Assembly: GCA_029168955.1 (NCBI GenBank)
Contig: JAPDOI010001341.1
Span: forward strand, 102,501-166,500
Source: Aplectana chamaeleonis
Taxonomy: Eukaryota > Nematoda > Chromadorea > Rhabditida > Cosmocercidae
Length of the DNA: 64,000 nt
Reading direction: 5' to 3'
Shown: piece after piece, positions 60,475 through 64,000 of the stretch
Layout of the letters: every line of letters begins with the position of its first letter
How positions within the stretch are numbered: the stretch's first letter is position 1
Notes under the pieces: generated by a model
The model's input: the letters and a program-made list of their open reading frames with translations, nothing else
Databases searched by the model: none
What the model was told of the DNA's origin: nothing
Program-made: the position numbers and the translations under genes

Positions 60475-60836
60475 ATTATTACGTTGTTTAAGACATGCGT
60501 CAGATATGAAAAGACAAATAAAGAAACAATAAGGATTCTCATAAACCGCAGTGCTATTCGGAAAGAATCTTGGTTCCTGCCAAACTCTTGAACTGCTCAA
60601 AAAGTTGAGGAATCGGCGGTAGCCCATGCCTTAAGGACACATATGCCGAACCCGACCTTGGTGCAAAAAAAAATTAACAACAAAACATTTTATTTATCAA
60701 TATTCTCTTTATTCAACAAACGCCCAACTACTATTTGAAAAATTGAGTTTTCAAAAATTTTCACCGTCTTTGGAAGGTGACAGTGCGCGTTAGCTGGGGA
60801 TCGAAGAAATTTGATAGAAATTATTGTTCTTTGATC

Positions 60837-61451
60837 TTAAAGGCATCGTACACGATTAAAACCGAATTCCAGCTTTTGCGTTCAGTCGGACTAGTGGGTC
60901 ATAACAATGTCACTCAGGAAGTTTGAAGTTTCAAAATCGCCTTTGAATGGAGATTTGCTTACCTCAAAAGGGCTTCCTGGGTTTGGGGGCCGGCCTTGGG
61001 GTCGATCCGTTGTTACAAGGAACAAAACTCCGTGGTCGCTGCCGGCGATCGTGCGTTGACGCGTAGTTGGGCGCAATGCATACGCCACTGGAGTTCACGT
61101 TCGATATCGATCGAAAGCAGCTGACAGCAATGGACGCAGCAGGTTAGTAACTCTTTTAAGTTTCGTTCAAGAAAAAATGATCGCTCGTCTGAATGGCGCC
61201 CTCGGTGAATTGCTTGCAACGCTGCTCCAAGGAACGAATCGTGAAAGTGTTCCTTGCGTTCTTCGCGCAACAATCCCAAGTTGATGTCGGCGGGAACTTC
61301 AAATTTGTTTCAAGCTCTCTTGGAATGGGTTTTTCCTAAAAAGTTGACGTTTTTGAGGGGGATTTTTGCAACCTTCAGTCAATATAGGGATATAACAACA
61401 CGAAACAGTCAAAAACCCAAGTATGGTTTCCATCGTGTACGATGCCTTTGA
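60837..61451. mobile_element. AAAGGCATCG-type MITE, copy l
   Basis: Ends are TTAAAGGCATCGTACACGAT and ATCGTGTACGATGCCTTTGA. The interior is non-coding. Frames of 65-88 codons inside it are not considered genes. Confidence 0.85.
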
Positions 61452-61649
61452 GGGGACGATTCTCTCTCTACCTGTATGAAACAGCAGAAATCTCCCAAAA
61501 ATGATTTTCTTCAGTTAGGCCCGATTTTGCTTGTAAAAAACTCAGAGTCACTTCAAACGGTTTTTCACACAGTTTCAGTCCCATCAGACCGGTTTTTTGA
61601 GCCGCTGGCCGCCTAAATATTTGTCGAAATCGGATTTTTCGGTATAGCG

Positions 61650-62310
61650 AAAAATAGGTTTTCAGGACCTTCTGGTGTCTTTGGTACTGTCATGAGGTGC
61701 CGTAACTAAGCGGTTCGGTAAAATATGCCGACCTAGAAGCTGGAAAAAATCAAAGCCGCGCCTATAGAGGGAGAAATAAAAAAGGGTCCTTAGGAAAAAG
61801 TGGTGTAAAAAGACCGTTTTTTTTTTGAGATAGCTTTCTTCAGCCATGATTTACTCTTAGAAGGCGGAAGTCGAGCAAAAGGTGCATTTTCTGCTTGGTT
61901 ATCAAAAACTACATTAGCTGAATTTTTTCTCAAAGTTTTTGGGAGGTTTTCACATCGTACGAAAACGTGAAAACCAGTGAGGTGAGAAATCTCAGGTCAA
62001 AATTTTTTTTGGAATAAAACCTGCTAATGTACTGTTTAATAACCATTTAGTAGATGCATCTTTTGCTCGACGGCCACCTTCTAGAAGTGAAAACCAAGGC
62101 TGTAAGGGCCATTTGAAAAAAAACGGTCTTTTAACACCCTTTTTTTCGAACGGGCGAGTTTTTCTATTTCTCACTCTAAATGAGCGGCTTTGCTTTTATC
62201 CGCTCCATTACTGCATCTATTTTACCGAACCTCTGAGCTACAGTCCATAAGAGCATTGTGCATGACACTAAAAGGCACCAAAGAACCATTTTTTCGCTAG
62301 TTGGACAATT
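61650..62310. mobile_element. Foldback element with about 290-bp arms
   Basis: GAGGTGCC, GCGGTTCGGTAAAATA, AAAGCCGC, AAAAGACCGTTTTTTTT and GTCGAGCAAAAGGTGCAT on the left are mirrored in reverse order on the right (ATGCATCTTTTGCTCGAC onward). Ends near GGTGTCTTTGG and AAAGGCACC. Roughly 75 percent identity. Confidence 0.75.
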
Positions 62311-62628
62311 GCAACTTTGACGAGTTATCGGTGGCGGTAGTAATCTGGCTTAATATGCAACTTAAATTGTTGATTTGAGTTGCATCTGAGCGACATCTGT
62401 GTGACAGCTTAAAAACTTTGTTTGATGCACAAGGATGCTCTAGGTAAAGTCTTGACTCTTAATGAGCAAGTCAGCTCCAAATCAGATTCATCTTTATCTC
62501 AAATTTGAAGGTGTCGCTGATTGTCAATATCAGCGACAGATAGCTGTCGCTGATTGTGTGGTGGTGACAGCGCACGAGACAGTGCGGCGAAAGAGAAGGT
62601 GCAGCGCTTTCAGATCGATCTTTGCTAA

Positions 62629-62985
62629 ATGTCCTCTCTAGTACATTTAAGACTCCCGTTGAAACGATTCGGCGATTATGCCGGGAAGCATCCTGGACGG
62701 GGTGAGCCGCTCACACAGCGTGGTCGCAAAATCCAAGGTCGACGGAGTGTTGCCTGCATGGGTAGCACCGTCAACAACCCTACACCAAAAGGAACGGCCC
62801 GAATTGAGAACATCATCGCAGACGCCACAGTGAACGGGGTGACCTCATCTGAAATAGACGCTCGTGAGGTCAGGAAAATCCTCCCTTTGATCAATTTCAA
62901 AATCTTTGATGACTTTAAGGTGTATTACGGAACACTATGCTCGTCTTTATCCTTCTTACCGATTTTCACCGTTTTCCGCGTATGA
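62629..62985 (+). CDS. Unassigned open frame of 118 codons
   Basis: It starts with ATG and reads through a basic segment (RGRKIQGRRSVACMG) and an amphipathic stretch (IENIIADATVNGVTSSEIDA). The basic-then-helical order would suit a DNA-binding protein, but no known motif is visible. A frame of similar length lies antisense. Uncertain. Confidence 0.3.
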   Translation: MSSLVHLRLPLKRFGDYAGKHPGRGEPLTQRGRKIQGRRSVACMGSTVNNPTPKGTARIENIIADATVNGVTSSEIDAREVRKILPLINFKIFDDFKVYYGTLCSSLSFLPIFTVFRV

Positions 62986-63234
62986 TTTGTTGATTTTCCA
63001 TAAATCTACTTACAGTAACGCGCAAAATTTTTGCAAAATGCGTTTTACGGGTTTTTTTGAGCTCACAAACAGCCGCATCGCCATGCCTTGCTTCGAAGTG
63101 GTCCGATTTCAATTTTGAAGTCATTTCTGGATTGCTTTCTCTGAGTCCTACACGATAGTGTTACAAAATAATAGATTATACTTGAACACGAGCAAATTTT
63201 CAAAAAAATTTCTAAAGATTTTTCCAAATTTTTT

Positions 63235-63470
63235 TCGTTTGTTTTAGTTCGTTCGTCGTTCTAAAATTCGCCGAACGAGTTTTTTCAAATTCGTTCGTTC
63301 GAAATTTCGTCGAACGAATTTTTTTCGATTTTCGTTCGTTCGAGTTTTCTTCGAACGAATTTTTTTTCGATTTTCGTTCCTTCGAATTTCTTTGGAACGA
63401 TTTTTTTCCATTTTCATTTGTTCGAGATCTGGTTCTTCGATTTTTTTTTCGAAAATTCGTTTGACTTAGA
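63235..63470. repeat. Degenerate TTCGTTCG / CGAACGAA tract
   Basis: Words TTCGTTCGTTCGAA, CGTCGAACGAATTTTTTTCG and TTCGAACGAATT in approximate 40-bp periodicity. Same core words as the regular array at 1685-2079, but much more degenerate. Confidence 0.7.
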
Positions 63471-64000
63471 AAATGCTTCTCGAACCTTAGTTTACGCTGT
63501 TTCGTTATTGCTCGGACCTGGTTGTCTTGGGCGTGCTCAACAACGCGCCTGCGATAAAATATAGCACTGATTAGGAGACTTCGACATTATAGGCCCGCCC
63601 GATGAACATCACTTTGAACTGTTTGAAATAAGGGAGAGAGGTAATACATGCTCGAATTTGTGTGGAATATTCATTCACTGACTGAGCGGTGTAAATAAAG
63701 CGTTGAGTCCGGTTTCCGAAAATCTGAAATGTTGAAGGTGTATCGAAAAAGTTCCTGAACTTATATCTCGCCAATTGCAGGGAATTGAGATCTCGCCCTT
63801 GACAAGAGTTGTAGAAGAGAATTCTTCTACAGAATAAGATGAAAATCGAAAAAATTCATGTCTGAGAGTGTGTAATGCTTCTGAGTATATTATGTGATGC
63901 TCCAGTGAGCCTGACGGCTGCATTTTGCTTTCCTCAATGTGTTGCACCACTACCTCACATGCCTGGTCTAGCGATGGACAGCTAGCGCTATGGCGAAGTG
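63471..64000. other. No gene; part of a repeat shared with 37785-37870
   Basis: 63789-63876 matches the region before the open frame at 37862. Antisense frames of 67-91 codons (63571-63950) are unrecognised. Confidence 0.4.

Overview
The window looks like a repeat-rich stretch of a nematode genome, most likely clade V (strongylid/rhabditid). The main reasons are a split secreted serine protease with short introns and a trans-splice-like AG directly before its ATG, AKT-type kinase exons with a TTTCAG-like acceptor, a nematode-style pogo transposase and a BEL/Pao-like gag. Species identity is inference. No prokaryotic gene organisation is present, and most open frames are chance or repeat-encoded.

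Layout. 1-4.7 kb: nested repeats, then a decayed C-terminal fragment of an AKT kinase (3.4-4.0 kb). 4.7-5.4 kb: a very long GT array abutting a MITE end. 5.8-14.7 kb: MITEs, hairpins and oligomer-filled elements. 15.3-15.8 kb: a LINE remnant. 15.9-25.6 kb: foldback and TIR elements. 25.8-33.5 kb: a nested stack, with a 2.1-kb element with an 8-bp target duplication (hAT-like) and a 3.4-kb hAT-like element lying inside or at the edge of an older TTAACG-rich element; the 3.4-kb element itself carries a MITE and a LINE fragment. 33.9-36.2 kb: a BEL/Pao-like gag pseudogene split by a MITE. 38.3-39.4 kb: two MITEs back to back. 40.4-42.0 kb: pogo-like transposase remnant. 45.0-47.7 kb (minus): the only convincing host gene, a trypsin/chymotrypsin-fold protease. 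51.7-53.2 kb: a second copy of part of the TTAACG element with a mariner inside. 56.6-58.5 kb: a large foldback element with a smaller foldback nested in one arm. 60-64 kb: TAA microsatellite, further MITE and foldback elements, degenerate TTCG array.

The most interesting pattern is a set of interspersed elements each filled with its own private short palindromic word (TTAACG, CGTAAATCG, GGCAAACGG, TTTCCG, TCGGAT, ATTCGAA, GCGGGCGGATCG, ACATGTAAC and others). Several begin with a common head of the form CAGGG(A/C)TGTGCG, and two members of the CAGGG class have 8-bp target duplications, as hAT elements do. A second class is a MITE family starting AAAGGCA at TTAA targets, with about thirteen copies here. 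One of them sits in the gag remnant, and removing it with one TTAA restores the frame exactly.
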